NCBI RefSeq assembly: GCF_038246755.1
Contig: NZ_CP134706.1
Location: 6,451,501 to 6,515,500, forward strand
Source: Micromonospora sp. FIMYZ51
GTDB taxonomy: Bacteria; Actinomycetota; Actinomycetes; Mycobacteriales; Micromonosporaceae
Length of the DNA stretch: 64,000 nucleotides
Direction of reading: 5' to 3'
A program made the translations under genes and the position numbers. The notes under the pieces were generated by a model. It searched no databases and had not been told where the DNA came from. It was given only the letters and a program-made list of their open reading frames with translations. Below are positions 42,658 to 52,374 of the stretch, piece after piece. Every line of letters begins with the position of its first letter. Positions within the stretch are counted from its first letter, which is position 1.

Positions 42658-43596
42658 TCAGGAGGTGATGTCTTTGCGGGTGAAGCGCCAGAAGGCCAGG
42701 CCCCAGAAGAGGGTGGCGTAGCAGATCGCGGAGATGGCACCGCGGACGATGTCGTCGGTCTGCACGGGGGTGGAGAGCAGTCCCAGCCAGGCGTTGCTGT
42801 AGTGGGTGGGCAGGAACGACCGGATCGCGCCGAGCGCGGTGATCTGGTCCAGGATGCTGGAGAGGATCCAGAGCAGTACCGCGCCACCCACCGCACCGAG
42901 TGCCGCGTCCGTGAGCACCGAGAGCAGGAACGCCAGGCCGGCGACGACCAGCAGCACCACCGCCAGGTAGCCGAGCACCGCGAGCAGCCGCAGCAGCCCC
43001 TCACCCGGCTCAAGTTGGGCGGCGACCGTGCTGCGCAGCGGTGACCAGCCGTACCGGAGGGTGCCGATCAGCAGGGCCGTGCCGGCGAGCAGCAGCAACG
43101 CCAACGCCGAGTAGGTGAGCGCGACCAGCAGCTTGATCGCGAGCAGGCGGGCCCGGGGTACCGGCACCGCCAGCAGGTAGCGCAGGCTGCCCCAGCTCGC
43201 CTCGCTGGCCACGGTGTCACCGCAGAACAGCGCCACCACCACGACCAGCAGGAACGAGGCGGAGACGAAGATGCTGAAGAGGGTGAAGTTCAGTCCGCCC
43301 GAGGTGGCGAACGAGACGAGGCTGCCGAACTCGCCGCGACCGTTGTCGTCGTCGCCGGAGTCGAACTGGAAGGCGATCAGGATGATCAACGGCAGCAGCA
43401 CCATGAACCCGAGCGCCAACTGGGTACGCCGCCGCGCCGCCTGCCGGCGGAACTCCGCGCCGAACGGCAGCGTCCGCGACGGCCGGTAGCCGGCCGCCGC
43501 CCCCGAGGGCGCGACTCCGGTCGCCATCCCGGCCGTCCCGGACGACGGCGTCGGCTCGTCGCCGCCCCGCGTGGGTTCGACAGTCGATCCCGCCAT
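42658..43596 (-). CDS. ABC-2 type transporter permease
   Basis: The 312-residue membrane subunit has six helices: RTQLALGFMVLLPLIILIAF, the FTLFSIFVSASFLLVVVVAL segment, LLAIKLLVALTYSALALLLL, LAVLGYLAVVLLVVAGLAFL, ALGAVGGAVLLWILSSIL and ATLFWGLAFWRF, preceded by a 60-residue flexible head. It pairs with the ATPase domain of the next gene upstream: the ATG at 43596 overlaps that gene's stop codon as TGATG. Together they should form an exporter or membrane-remodelling ABC system. Substrate unknown. Confidence 0.88.
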   Translation of the reverse strand: MAGSTVEPTRGGDEPTPSSGTAGMATGVAPSGAAAGYRPSRTLPFGAEFRRQAARRRTQLALGFMVLLPLIILIAFQFDSGDDDNGRGEFGSLVSFATSGGLNFTLFSIFVSASFLLVVVVALFCGDTVASEASWGSLRYLLAVPVPRARLLAIKLLVALTYSALALLLLAGTALLIGTLRYGWSPLRSTVAAQLEPGEGLLRLLAVLGYLAVVLLVVAGLAFLLSVLTDAALGAVGGAVLLWILSSILDQITALGAIRSFLPTHYSNAWLGLLSTPVQTDDIVRGAISAICYATLFWGLAFWRFTRKDITS

Positions 43597-46463
43597 CACC
43601 GGTCCCCGCTTCCCCGAGAGTTCTCGCCGACCAGGGCGAGGAAGGCGTCCTCCAGGCGGCGCCGGGGCACCACCCGGTTCACTCCGACACCGGCCCGCAC
43701 CAGCTCGGCCACCACCTCGCTGCGGGCGGTGCCGTCGGTGTCGACCACCAACTGCCCGTCGGTGTCGTCGAGCACCCGTACGCCACCGAGACCGTCGAGC
43801 ACGGTCCGGGCCGCCGCCGGGTCGCTCACCTCGAACAGCACGCTTGGCGAGTCACCGACGATCTCCTCGACCGGCCCGGCGGCCACGATCCGGCCCTTGT
43901 TCACCACCACGGCGTGGGTGCAGGTCTGCTCCACCTCGGCGAGCAGGTGGCTGGAGACCAGCACCGCCCGGCCGTCGGTGGCGTAGCGCTGGAGCACCCG
44001 GCGCATCTCGGCGATCTGCGGCGGGTCCAGCCCGTCGGTCGGTTCGTCGAGCACCAGCAACTCCGGCAGGCCGAGCATGGCCTGGGCGATGGCCAGCCGC
44101 TGCCGCATGCCGTGGCTGTACTTGCGTACCTTCCGGTGCACCGACGAGCCCAGGCCGGCGATTTCCAGCGCCTGCTCGAAGTGGGCGTCGGCCGCCGGCC
44201 GGCCGGTCGCCCGCCAGTACGCCTTGAGGTTCTCCAGGCCGGACAGGTGCGGCAGGAAGCCGGGGCCCTCGACCAGCGCGCCGATCCGCGACAGCACCGG
44301 CGAGCCGGGGACCAGCCGGTGGCCGAAGACGTAGATCTCCCCAGCGGTCGGCTGGGTCAGCCCCATCAGTACCCGCAGGGTGGTGGTCTTGCCGGCACCG
44401 TTGGGGCCGAGCAGGCCGACCACCTGACCGGGGTGCACCTCGAAGTCCACCTCGGAGACGGCGACGAAGCCGTCCGCGTACTCCTTGCGCAGGTGGCGCA
44501 CGGCAAGCGGGGTGTCCGCGTACTCCGGGTGGATGCTGGTGTCCTGGCGGCGGTGCCGCCAGCGGACCACGGCGACGACCGCGACGAGCCCGAGCACGAT
44601 CGTGGCGAGCAGCCCGGCCAGCACCCAGCGCCAGAGCAGCGCCTCGGTCGGGATGGGTTCCGCGTCGACCGTCGGCAGGCTCACCGGCGCGTCGCCGACC
44701 GCCACCGTGTGCACGGTCGGCTCGATCGGGGTGGCGTACGCCTGATCCGACGTGGCGACGACGAGCCGGAGCCGGTGCCCGGCCTCGACCCGGTGCACGA
44801 TCGCCGGCAGGGTGACGGTGACCGGCTGCGCGGCCTCGATGCGCTCCGGCAGGCCGGTCAACCGGATCGGGGCGATCAGCCCGCTGGGCAGGGTGGTCGC
44901 GCCCTCCTGGTCCACGGCGTAGAGCTTGACGAAGAGGACCGCCTCGCCGCTGGCCGAGGCGGCGCGCAGCTGCACGGTCGGCGACCCGACGATGTCGACG
45001 GCCTCGGCGAGCGGTTCCGAGGAGAACCGGGCGTGCTGCCCGGGAATGTCACCGGCCACCCCGCTGAGCAAGGAACTCAACGAGCCGGCGAAGGGCACCG
45101 ACGAGATGGCGGCCGGGTTCCGGCCGGGCGGGTTGGCCACCGGCTGCGGCGGCCCGGTCACCGTGATCTCCCGCCGGGAGTCGCCGGCCAGGCCGGGGTA
45201 TTCGGCGGTGCGGTAGCCGGTCGCGACCAGGCCACGGTCCATCGCGTCGAAGCCGGCGATCCGGGAGAAGGTGAAGGTGTCGGCCGGCTGCTCCCCGGTC
45301 TGCGCGACGTAGTGGTCGAGCCACTGCACGGTCAGGAACTTCACCCGGTCGGAGTCGGTACGCGGGCCGGCGCCGCCGTCGTGACCGCCGGTGAACCAGG
45401 CCACCCGGACCGGGGTGCCGTTCGCGGCGATGCCCCGGGCGTTGGCGTCGGCCTCGCCGAGCGGGAAGAGGGTGTCCGCACCGCCCTGCACCAGCAGAGT
45501 GGGTGCGGTGATCCGGTCCAGCACCCGGGCCGGGCTGGAGCGTTGCAGCAGGTCGACGGCGGCCTGGTCGGCCCGGCCGGTGGCGGCGATGCGCAGGTAC
45601 GCGGCGCAGACGTCGGCGGCGAACCGACCGCACGAGGGGTCGATGCCACCGCTGGTGCTCGGCGCACCCGGGGCGGTACCCGGACCGGTGCCCGGTGCCG
45701 GGCTGGGCGGGCCGGCGGCGGGTGCCCCCTCCGGTGCCTCGGCGGTGCTGCCGGAGATCCCGACCGGGCCGGAACCGGCGTTGCCGCCACCGCCGAAGAA
45801 GAGACCGGCCCAACCGGACTTGAACACGCCGTCGGTCGGTGCGGCCCCGGTGTTCTCCGGCAGGAAGGAGCGGGCCAGGTCGTTCCAGGTGATCATGGGG
45901 ACGATGGCGTCGACCCGCTGGTCCTGCGCGGCGAGCAGGAGTGCCAGGGCGCCGCCGTAGGAGCCGCCGACCACGCCCACCCGTGGATCACCTGCCGCGT
46001 CGGTCCGGACCTCCGGGCGCTCCGCCAGCCAGTCGAGCAGGCGCTGGGCGTCGCGTACCTCGTAGTCCGGGTTGTCCAGGTGGATCTGTCCGCCGCTGCG
46101 GCCGAAGCCGCGCGCGGTCCAGGTCAGCACCGCGTAGCCGCGGTCGGCGAACTCCTCGGCGTCGCTGCGTACCGAGTCCTTGGTGCCGCCGAAGCCGTGC
46201 GCGAGCAGCACCGCCGGCACCTCGCGGCCGGCGGCGGCGTCGCGTGGCAGGTAGAGCGTGGTGTCCAGGTCGATCGGTTCGTCGCCGGTCGGTCCGGAGC
46301 GGACGGTGAGCATCGCGGCCTCGGTGCGGAACCCGGGCCGGTCCGGCCAGACGGCCCAGACCACGGCCGCCGCCAGCAGGGCGAGCGCCGCCGTCGCGGC
46401 GGCGGCCCGGCGACCGGTGGGCAGGGCACGACGGATCCGCGCGGCCGAAAACGGCGATCTCAT
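43596..46463 (-). CDS. Fusion: extracytoplasmic alpha/beta hydrolase plus ABC ATPase
   Basis: One 955-residue protein combines two functions. After a membrane anchor (about residues 15-40) comes an S15/CocE-like alpha/beta hydrolase: LLAHGFGGTKDS, the nucleophile elbow GGSYGGALA, Asp in LLVQGGADTLFP and His in FTGGHDGG, followed by a C-terminal jelly-roll (about 450-620). A second membrane helix (WRWVLAGLLATIVLGLVAVV) leads to a complete ABC ATPase: Walker A GPNGAGKTT, signature YSHGMRQRL, Walker B LLVLDEPTDGLD. The hydrolase thus faces outside and the ATPase inside. The ATG at 46463 lies 7 nt after TACCGT (leaderless). The permease gene overlaps its stop codon. Confidence 0.9.
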   Translation of the reverse strand: MRSPFSAARIRRALPTGRRAAAATAALALLAAAVVWAVWPDRPGFRTEAAMLTVRSGPTGDEPIDLDTTLYLPRDAAAGREVPAVLLAHGFGGTKDSVRSDAEEFADRGYAVLTWTARGFGRSGGQIHLDNPDYEVRDAQRLLDWLAERPEVRTDAAGDPRVGVVGGSYGGALALLLAAQDQRVDAIVPMITWNDLARSFLPENTGAAPTDGVFKSGWAGLFFGGGGNAGSGPVGISGSTAEAPEGAPAAGPPSPAPGTGPGTAPGAPSTSGGIDPSCGRFAADVCAAYLRIAATGRADQAAVDLLQRSSPARVLDRITAPTLLVQGGADTLFPLGEADANARGIAANGTPVRVAWFTGGHDGGAGPRTDSDRVKFLTVQWLDHYVAQTGEQPADTFTFSRIAGFDAMDRGLVATGYRTAEYPGLAGDSRREITVTGPPQPVANPPGRNPAAISSVPFAGSLSSLLSGVAGDIPGQHARFSSEPLAEAVDIVGSPTVQLRAASASGEAVLFVKLYAVDQEGATTLPSGLIAPIRLTGLPERIEAAQPVTVTLPAIVHRVEAGHRLRLVVATSDQAYATPIEPTVHTVAVGDAPVSLPTVDAEPIPTEALLWRWVLAGLLATIVLGLVAVVAVVRWRHRRQDTSIHPEYADTPLAVRHLRKEYADGFVAVSEVDFEVHPGQVVGLLGPNGAGKTTTLRVLMGLTQPTAGEIYVFGHRLVPGSPVLSRIGALVEGPGFLPHLSGLENLKAYWRATGRPAADAHFEQALEIAGLGSSVHRKVRKYSHGMRQRLAIAQAMLGLPELLVLDEPTDGLDPPQIAEMRRVLQRYATDGRAVLVSSHLLAEVEQTCTHAVVVNKGRIVAAGPVEEIVGDSPSVLFEVSDPAAARTVLDGLGGVRVLDDTDGQLVVDTDGTARSEVVAELVRAGVGVNRVVPRRRLEDAFLALVGENSRGSGDR

Positions 46464-46832
46464 CTGGCACACGGTACGGACCGAAGTCTGAGCGTTAGCT
46501 GAGATCCGCCGTACGTCCGTTCTGCTCGGCCGATCGTCATCCGAGAGGGGTCATCCGCACAACATCCAGTGGGCGAACCTTGGGACGACTTCGCATCGTG
46601 GAAATTCCTGCTTTTCGGGGATTAGGCGTTCAAGCACGGCTAATCCCCTTCGATGCCACCACTCTCGGTAACACCGCTGTCAGCCACCCGTCACATCACT
46701 CGAAGTGACGCAAATCTGACCCCGAAGACTGACACCCGACGATCCCGGTTCGATTAGTTTTCCGGTCCGGCGCACGGGACCGGCTCGTCGACGCCGCCCG
46801 CAGAACCCGCGTCACCGCCGGAGGAGACAACC
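46464..46832. other. 370-bp control region before the conservon operon
   Basis: No gene is seen. GGGGATTAG (46617-46625) pairs with CTAATCCCC (46640-46648), and CGTCAC (46689-46694) with GTGACG (46705-46710). Both are candidate operators or leader hairpins. The last bases contain GGAGGAG before the ATG at 46833. The promoter of the operon should lie here; a clear -35/-10 pair was not found. Confidence 0.55.
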
Positions 46833-48023
46833 ATGACCGTTCCCGCGTCGCGGGTCCGTCGCCGGCCCCGCACACCGGGTCGGCTGTTGCCGCTGCTACT
46901 CGCCACCGTGCTGCTGGTGCCGGTGGCGTTGCTCGTCATTCAGGCCCACCGCGCCATCGACGCCGACCGCGACATCCTGACGCGCGAACAGCTCGGCGTC
47001 GAATATCTCCGGGCCCTCGGTCCGGTCACCGAGGCGCTGGTGAACGCACAGAGCGCCGCCGTCGCCCGGCGTCCGCTGCCCAGGCAGAGCCTGGACCAGG
47101 CGGTCGAGCGGGCCGCAGCGGTGGATGCCCGGATCGGCGGCGAGTTGCGCACCAGCGAACGGTGGGCCGGGATCCGCGCCAAGCTGGAGGCGCTGCCCGA
47201 ACGGTCGCTCACCGACCCGGAGGCCGCCTTCGCCGCGTACGGCGAGGTCACCGACCTGCTGCTGGCCCTGTACGGCAAGGCCCGGGAGAGTTCGGGGCTG
47301 ATCCGCGACGCCGACGTGGACTCGTACTTCCTCCAGGACGGCGTCGGTGAGGAGATGCCGGAGGCGTTGATCGCGGCCGGGCGACTCACCGACCTGGCCG
47401 TCCTGATCGGGCGGCGCCCCGCTGCCGAGCAGCTCCGTTCCCTGATGGAACTGGCCGCCCTCCGGTTCGCCGCCCTGCAACCGGCCCGGGACCTGGTCAA
47501 CAACCTCCGGGCGGTGGTGGAGAGTTCGGAGAACGCGGAGTTGGGCGCGAGCGTGCTGAACCCCTTCGACGCCTATCAGCGGGCGGTCGAGTCGATGGCG
47601 CTGCTCGCCCTGCCGAACCGCAGCGGCGCGGTGGACACCGCCGCGCTCACCGACGCCCGGAACCAGGCGCAGCAGGCGGCCAAGCAACTCCAGCCGGTCC
47701 TCCTCGACGAGATCGACAGGCTGCTGGCGGACCGGATCGACCGGTTGGGCCGGGACGCGCTGCTGGTCCTGGGCGCGGGCGCGCTCGCGGTGCTGCTGCT
47801 GATCGTCCTGGCCATGAGCATCTGGCTGTCTCGCCCACGCGACACCTTGGCCGCCGCCGATCCGGCAAACCCCGAGACCGGGCACCCGGAATCGGACCCG
47901 CCGGCCGCCGACCGATGGGAACCGGCGCACCTCCGGCCGCCCGGCGAGCAGCTGCCGACGCTCCAGCCCGCCGGGGCGGTACGCGAGCCGGACCGGTGGA
48001 GGCCCTTCGATGCTGCTCGGTAG
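46833..48023 (+). CDS. Membrane sensor-like protein at the front of the conservon
   Basis: A 396-residue protein with a membrane helix at each end of a large extracytoplasmic domain: LLPLLLATVLLVPVALLVI (about 18-36) and DALLVLGAGALAVLLLIVLA (about 310-335). The external part is helical (VERAAAVDARIGGELRTSER, SSGLIRDADVDSYFLQDGVG), resembling nitrate/nitrite-type or 4-helix sensor domains. A Pro-rich cytosolic tail follows, with no kinase or methyl-accepting region. The start has GGAGGAG. It overlaps the kinase gene by 14 nt, so it is coupled to it and probably supplies or modulates the signal. Confidence 0.8.
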   Translation: MTVPASRVRRRPRTPGRLLPLLLATVLLVPVALLVIQAHRAIDADRDILTREQLGVEYLRALGPVTEALVNAQSAAVARRPLPRQSLDQAVERAAAVDARIGGELRTSERWAGIRAKLEALPERSLTDPEAAFAAYGEVTDLLLALYGKARESSGLIRDADVDSYFLQDGVGEEMPEALIAAGRLTDLAVLIGRRPAAEQLRSLMELAALRFAALQPARDLVNNLRAVVESSENAELGASVLNPFDAYQRAVESMALLALPNRSGAVDTAALTDARNQAQQAAKQLQPVLLDEIDRLLADRIDRLGRDALLVLGAGALAVLLLIVLAMSIWLSRPRDTLAAADPANPETGHPESDPPAADRWEPAHLRPPGEQLPTLQPAGAVREPDRWRPFDAAR

Positions 48024-50670
48024 GCTCCGGATCCGGGGCAAGCTCGCCCTGCTGGTACTCATTCCCCTGCTCTGCATGCTCGGGCTGACCCTCCCGGTGG
48101 TGGTCGAGCGCATCGGCGTGGCGCAGCGGGCCGCCGACACCGCCGACACCGTGCAGGTCGCCAGCCGGGTCGGCACCCTGTTGCAGCACCTTCAGCGCGA
48201 ACGGATGCTCACCGTCGGTCTGCTCCTCGGGCAGGTCGACCGCAGCGACCTGACGCAGGAGATCGCGGAGGTGGACGACCGGATCGTCGACCTGCGGACC
48301 GAGTTCGGCGCCGACCTGCCGGCCGAGGTGAACAAGGCCCTGGACGAGGTCAAGCAGCTGTCCGGGCTCCGGACGGCGGCCCTGGCCGGACGGGTCGACC
48401 CGGAGCGGGTCATCGGCACCTACGGTCCGGTCCACCTCGCTCTGATCAATTCGTTGCGCCTGCCCTACGACGTGGACACCCGCACCTCGACCGGTCGGCA
48501 GGTGTTGGCGCTGGACCGGATCCTGCGCAAGAGCGAGGGGCTGTCCACCGGTGCCGCCCTGCTCGTCCTGCTCGCCGCAGAACCGAACCAGCAGCTCGCC
48601 AGCGCCTTCGTGGCCAACATGGCCACCCTGCTGTCCGAAAGTGACCAGGTACTCGGGCTGATCACGCCGGAACAGCTGGCGCTGTTGGACACCGAGCAGA
48701 TCGCGCTGGACGCCCGGACCGGGCCCGGGTTCCTGGACCAGAGCGCCCTGGACCCGGTCACCGCACTGGCCGACGTCCCCCTGGAAGCGCTCTTCCCGAG
48801 CATCTCCTCGCTGATCACCCTGGGCCAGTTCGTGGAGAAGAAGCTGGTCGCCGACGTCACCGCCGAGGTACGCGACGAACGGCGGGCCGCCCTCGTCGCG
48901 GCGTACTGGGTGACCGGGCTGGTGCTGCTCATTCTGGCCGCCGTCATCCTGCTCACGCTGGCGATCGGCCGGACGGTGGCCCGCCCGCTGACCCGGCTCA
49001 CCCGCTCCGCCGACCGGGTCGCCCGGGTAGCCGAATCCGAGCTGGTCCGGGTCGCCGACGACGAGACGGAGAGCGCCCAACCGATCCGCCTCGACCGGGT
49101 CGACATCCGGGCCCAGGACGAGATCGGTGACCTGGCCCGAGCCTTCGAACGGGTGCAGAACACCGCCGCCCGGCTGGTCGAACGGCAGGTGGCGAGCCGG
49201 CGCAACGTGGCGCAGATGTTCGGCCACGTCGGCCGGCGTACCCAGAACCTGGTCGGCCGGCAGATCGCCCTGATCGACCGGTTGGAGCAGCAGGAGACCG
49301 ACCCGGCGCTGCTGGAGAGTCTCTACCGGCTCGACCACATCTCCAGCCGGTTGCGCCGCAACGCCGGCAACCTGGTGGTGCTCTCCGGCGCGGCCGGCGA
49401 CGTCGCACACGTCGCACCGGTCTCGCTCACCGACGTGGTCCGGCTCGCCCTCGGTGAGATCGAGGACTACACCCGGGTCGACGTCCGGGTGCCGACCGAG
49501 GTCGCCGCCATGCCGGCGATCATCGGGGACCTGGTGCTGGCGCTGGCCGAGCTGATGGAGAACGCCACAGTCTTCTCGCCGCCACACACCCGGGTCGTGG
49601 TCGGCGGCGAACTCACCGACGACGGCGTCGAGTTGACCGTGGTGGACCACGGTATCGGCATGACCGAGGCGCGGCTGGCCGACGAAAATGCCCGACTCAC
49701 CCGCCGGGAACGGCTTGACCTCGCCCCGACCGAGGTGCTCGGCCTCTTCGTGGTGGGCCGGCTGGCCCGCCGGCACGGCTGGGCGGTCTCCCTACAGGCG
49801 ACGCCCGGCGGCGGCGTCACCGCCACCCTGCGGCTCCCCCGGTCGTCCCTGGTGATCGGGGTACCCGGCCGGGGCGGCTTGCTCGCCCCGACCGTACCCC
49901 AGCCCGCGCTGCCGCACCGGAGCCAACCCGTGCCGGTCGCCGACCCCGGCCCGGGCGGCCACCCGCCCGCCGTCGCGCCCCGGCCCGAGCCCGACGTCCC
50001 GCCCGCAGCCACCGATGCGCCGCTGGTGGTCGGCGGCCCCAGCTTGCCGGTCGCCGACCCGTCGGAGCAGCCCGGCTTCGACCCCAAGCTGCTGACCCGG
50101 GCCACCGCGAGCATGGAGCTGGCCGAGTCCTGGGACGCCTTCGCCACCGCTGCGGGTGCCGCCCCGCCGGCAGTGAAGCCGGCCAGCGGAACCCACCCGG
50201 CAGCGAGGCCGGCCAGCGGAACCCACTCGGCCCGGGCGCGGGTCCCGCAACCCCCGCCGACGCCGACCGACCCACCGGTCCCGGTGCCCGGGATCCGGCA
50301 ACGGGTTCCCGGTGCCAGCTTGCCCAGGAACGCGCCGCCGGTGGCCCCGGTCGACGCCACGGGCGCCGACCCGATGGCCGCCCGGGCGCTCGTCGAGCAG
50401 TTCGAGTCCGGGGTACGCCGGGCCGAGCAGCGCCAGGGCGAGGCCGTCCCGCAGCCGGTCGAGCCGGCACCATCCGGCGCACCGGCCGAGCTGACCCGGC
50501 GGGTGCCCGGCGCGAACCTGGTCACCGTGCCATCCCGGCAAACGATCGCGGCCAACCCCGGCGATCCGACCGAGGTACGCGATCTCATCAACGCGTTCGA
50601 GACGGGTGTCGCCCGGGCTCTGCGCGATGTCCGCCCCGACCCTAGCGACGAAGAAGGAACGCCACGTTGA
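48010..50670 (+). CDS. Conservon sensor histidine kinase (CvnA-like)
   Basis: The 886-residue kinase has a membrane helix (about 12-32), an external nitrate-sensor-like helical domain (ERMLTVGLLLGQVDR), a second helix (VTGLVLLILAAVILLTLAIG) and a HAMP domain. The dimer region reads LDHISSRLRRNAGNLVVLSG without the classical H-box, as in conservon kinases. The ATPase domain has the N-box ELMENATVFSPP and VVDHGIGM. A long Pro/Ala-rich tail (about 620-880) ends in LINAFETGVARAL. CvnA proteins of Streptomyces work with the roadblock, DUF742 and GTPase proteins as a G-protein-coupled-like membrane complex, and all three follow here. Confidence 0.93.
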   Translation: MLLGRLRIRGKLALLVLIPLLCMLGLTLPVVVERIGVAQRAADTADTVQVASRVGTLLQHLQRERMLTVGLLLGQVDRSDLTQEIAEVDDRIVDLRTEFGADLPAEVNKALDEVKQLSGLRTAALAGRVDPERVIGTYGPVHLALINSLRLPYDVDTRTSTGRQVLALDRILRKSEGLSTGAALLVLLAAEPNQQLASAFVANMATLLSESDQVLGLITPEQLALLDTEQIALDARTGPGFLDQSALDPVTALADVPLEALFPSISSLITLGQFVEKKLVADVTAEVRDERRAALVAAYWVTGLVLLILAAVILLTLAIGRTVARPLTRLTRSADRVARVAESELVRVADDETESAQPIRLDRVDIRAQDEIGDLARAFERVQNTAARLVERQVASRRNVAQMFGHVGRRTQNLVGRQIALIDRLEQQETDPALLESLYRLDHISSRLRRNAGNLVVLSGAAGDVAHVAPVSLTDVVRLALGEIEDYTRVDVRVPTEVAAMPAIIGDLVLALAELMENATVFSPPHTRVVVGGELTDDGVELTVVDHGIGMTEARLADENARLTRRERLDLAPTEVLGLFVVGRLARRHGWAVSLQATPGGGVTATLRLPRSSLVIGVPGRGGLLAPTVPQPALPHRSQPVPVADPGPGGHPPAVAPRPEPDVPPAATDAPLVVGGPSLPVADPSEQPGFDPKLLTRATASMELAESWDAFATAAGAAPPAVKPASGTHPAARPASGTHSARARVPQPPPTPTDPPVPVPGIRQRVPGASLPRNAPPVAPVDATGADPMAARALVEQFESGVRRAEQRQGEAVPQPVEPAPSGAPAELTRRVPGANLVTVPSRQTIAANPGDPTEVRDLINAFETGVARALRDVRPDPSDEEGTPR

Positions 50671-51137
50671 CCAGCCCGCACGTTCACGAGAACCTCGACC
50701 ACCAGGGCCACCCGGCCGGCGACCTCAGTCCCGAGGCCCGCACCTTCAACTGGCTGCTGGACTCCTTCACGTCCAGCACCGCCGGGGTTGTGGAGGCGAT
50801 CGCCGTGTCCTCGGACGGCCTGCTGATGGCCATGTCCGCGATCAAGGACCGGTCCAACGCCGAGCGGCTCGCCGCGGTCGTCTCCGGTATGACGAGCCTG
50901 GCCGGCGGCGCCGCCAGCTGGTACGCGCTGGGCGGGCTGAACCGGGTCGTGGTGGACATGGCCGAGGGCTACCTGCTGATCAGCGCGATCAGCAGTGGCT
51001 CGGTGCTCGGGGTGGTCGCCGACCGGTCGGCCAACCTGGGCACCGTCGCCTACGAGATGACGCTCTTCGCCGGTCGGGCCGGTAGTGCGCTCACCCCGCG
51101 CCTGATCGCCGAACTCAAGAATTCAGTACAGCAATGA
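50667..51137 (+). CDS. Roadblock/LC7 protein (CvnB-like)
   Basis: A 156-residue roadblock domain protein: LSPEARTFNWLLDSFTSSTA, GVVEAIAVSSDGLLMAMSA, LAAVVSGMTSLAGGAASWYA, MAEGYLLISAISSGSVLGVV and ANLGTVAYEMTLF. Roadblock proteins of the MglB type act on small GTPases as activating or scaffold factors; the GTPase partner is encoded two genes on. The start is TTG at 50667, sharing bases with the kinase stop (TTGA), with GAAGGAA about 8 nt upstream. Its own stop overlaps the next start. Confidence 0.93.
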   Translation: MTSPHVHENLDHQGHPAGDLSPEARTFNWLLDSFTSSTAGVVEAIAVSSDGLLMAMSAIKDRSNAERLAAVVSGMTSLAGGAASWYALGGLNRVVVDMAEGYLLISAISSGSVLGVVADRSANLGTVAYEMTLFAGRAGSALTPRLIAELKNSVQQ

Positions 51138-51619
51138 ATCCCGACGCCGCCGGTGCGGAACAGGAGCCGGTGGTCCGGATCCGGCCCTACCTGCGCGAGT
51201 CCGCTCCGACCGGCCACGCCGGCCCGGCGGACGCACCGGCGGCGGCGGTCGATTCGGAGCCCGAGACGGCCGGGCCGACCGGCCCGCGCCCGTTCGTGCT
51301 CACCGCCGGCCGGGTGGCCGGCGCCGATCCGACGATCGGTCTGGAAACCCAGGTGACCGCCCGGCCGACCACCGAACCGTGGCACCTCACGGCCGCCCGG
51401 CTCACCCCGGAACTCCAGGCGATCGTGGCGCTCTGCGGTGAGCCCATCTCGGTCGCCGAGATCTCCGCCAAGACCCGGTTGCAGTTCGGTGTGACCCGGG
51501 TCCTGGTGGGCGACCTGCGCGCCGCCGGCCATCTGGACGTACACGTCACGGACACCGACGACGCCCTCGATCCCGACATCATCCTGCGAGTGATTGATGG
51601 ACTCCGTGCAATCTCCTGA
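51134..51619 (+). CDS. DUF742 protein (CvnC-like)
   Basis: A 161-residue protein with a Pro-rich head including VVRIRPYL, the PFVLTAGRV segment and a C-terminal winged-helix-like DUF742 domain (LTPELQAIVALCGEPISVAE, ISAKTRLQFGVTRVLVGDL). Members are always encoded in conservons, between the roadblock and GTPase genes; the role is probably to link the signal to transcription or to the GTPase. The start overlaps the previous stop as ATGA, and it overlaps the GTPase gene by 23 nt, so the four genes form one tightly coupled operon. Confidence 0.92.
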   Translation: MNPDAAGAEQEPVVRIRPYLRESAPTGHAGPADAPAAAVDSEPETAGPTGPRPFVLTAGRVAGADPTIGLETQVTARPTTEPWHLTAARLTPELQAIVALCGEPISVAEISAKTRLQFGVTRVLVGDLRAAGHLDVHVTDTDDALDPDIILRVIDGLRAIS

Positions 51620-52334
51620 CTGGCCGGTCGCCCCGGCGGGCGCGCTCGCCGCCAACAGCGCCGCAGCCCGCTACGGCGGCCCGGTACCACCCCCGCCGCC
51701 CCAGTACCCGGCTGCCCCGCCGCCGTACCGGCCGCCGGCCACCACGCCCGCCGGAAGCCACCCGCCGCGCGTCAAGCCGCCGATCCCGGTCAAGATCCTC
51801 ATCGCCGGCGGCTTCGGCGTCGGCAAGACGACCACCGTCGCCTCGATCTCGGAGATCGTTCCGCTGACCACCGAGGCGGAGATGACGATCGCCGGCATCG
51901 GCGTCGACGATCCGGGACAACGCTCGGACAAGACCACCACCACGGTCGCCATGGATTTCGGCTGCGTCACCATCGACCGCAGCCTGAAGCTGTACCTGTT
52001 CGGCACGCCGGGCCAGTCACGTTTCGGCTTCATGTGGGACGACCTGGCCCGGGGTGCGCTCGGCGCGCTGGTGGTGGTCGACAGCGCCCGGCTGGACGAC
52101 TGCTACGCCGCGATCGACTTCTTCGAACGCGCGGGGCTGCCCTTCGTCGTCGGCGTGAACGCCTTCGACGGGCGGTTGGCGCACGACCTCGGTGCGATCC
52201 GGTGGGCGCTGGCTATCGGCGACCATGTACCTCTGGTGCAGTTCGACGCCCGGGACCGGCTCTCGGTGCGGGACGCCCTGCTGGTCGTCCTGGACCGTGC
52301 GCTGGACCGGGCCACCCGGGACAAACGGGCCTGA
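51597..52334 (+). CDS. Conservon GTPase (CvnD-like)
   Basis: A Ras-like small GTPase of 245 residues with a Pro-rich head. P-loop GGFGVGKTT, then the switch region SEIVPLTTEAEMT and GIGVDD, the DxxG equivalent in LFGTPGQSRFGFMWDD and the base-specific region VGVNAFDG (NxxD-like). Members bind GTP and associate with the membrane complex formed by CvnA, B and C. ATG 51597 is preferred to TTG 51594. It is the last clearly conserved conservon gene; a 176-aa protein follows 40 nt downstream. Confidence 0.94.
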   Translation: MDSVQSPDWPVAPAGALAANSAAARYGGPVPPPPPQYPAAPPPYRPPATTPAGSHPPRVKPPIPVKILIAGGFGVGKTTTVASISEIVPLTTEAEMTIAGIGVDDPGQRSDKTTTTVAMDFGCVTIDRSLKLYLFGTPGQSRFGFMWDDLARGALGALVVVDSARLDDCYAAIDFFERAGLPFVVGVNAFDGRLAHDLGAIRWALAIGDHVPLVQFDARDRLSVRDALLVVLDRALDRATRDKRA

Positions 52335-52374
52335 GCCGACCGGCTCACGGCCCTCGTGGGAAGGGGTGGGGCGG

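Noticed and set aside
43914..46502. 862-codon plus-strand ORF
   Set aside because: Antisense shadow of the hydrolase-ABC fusion gene.
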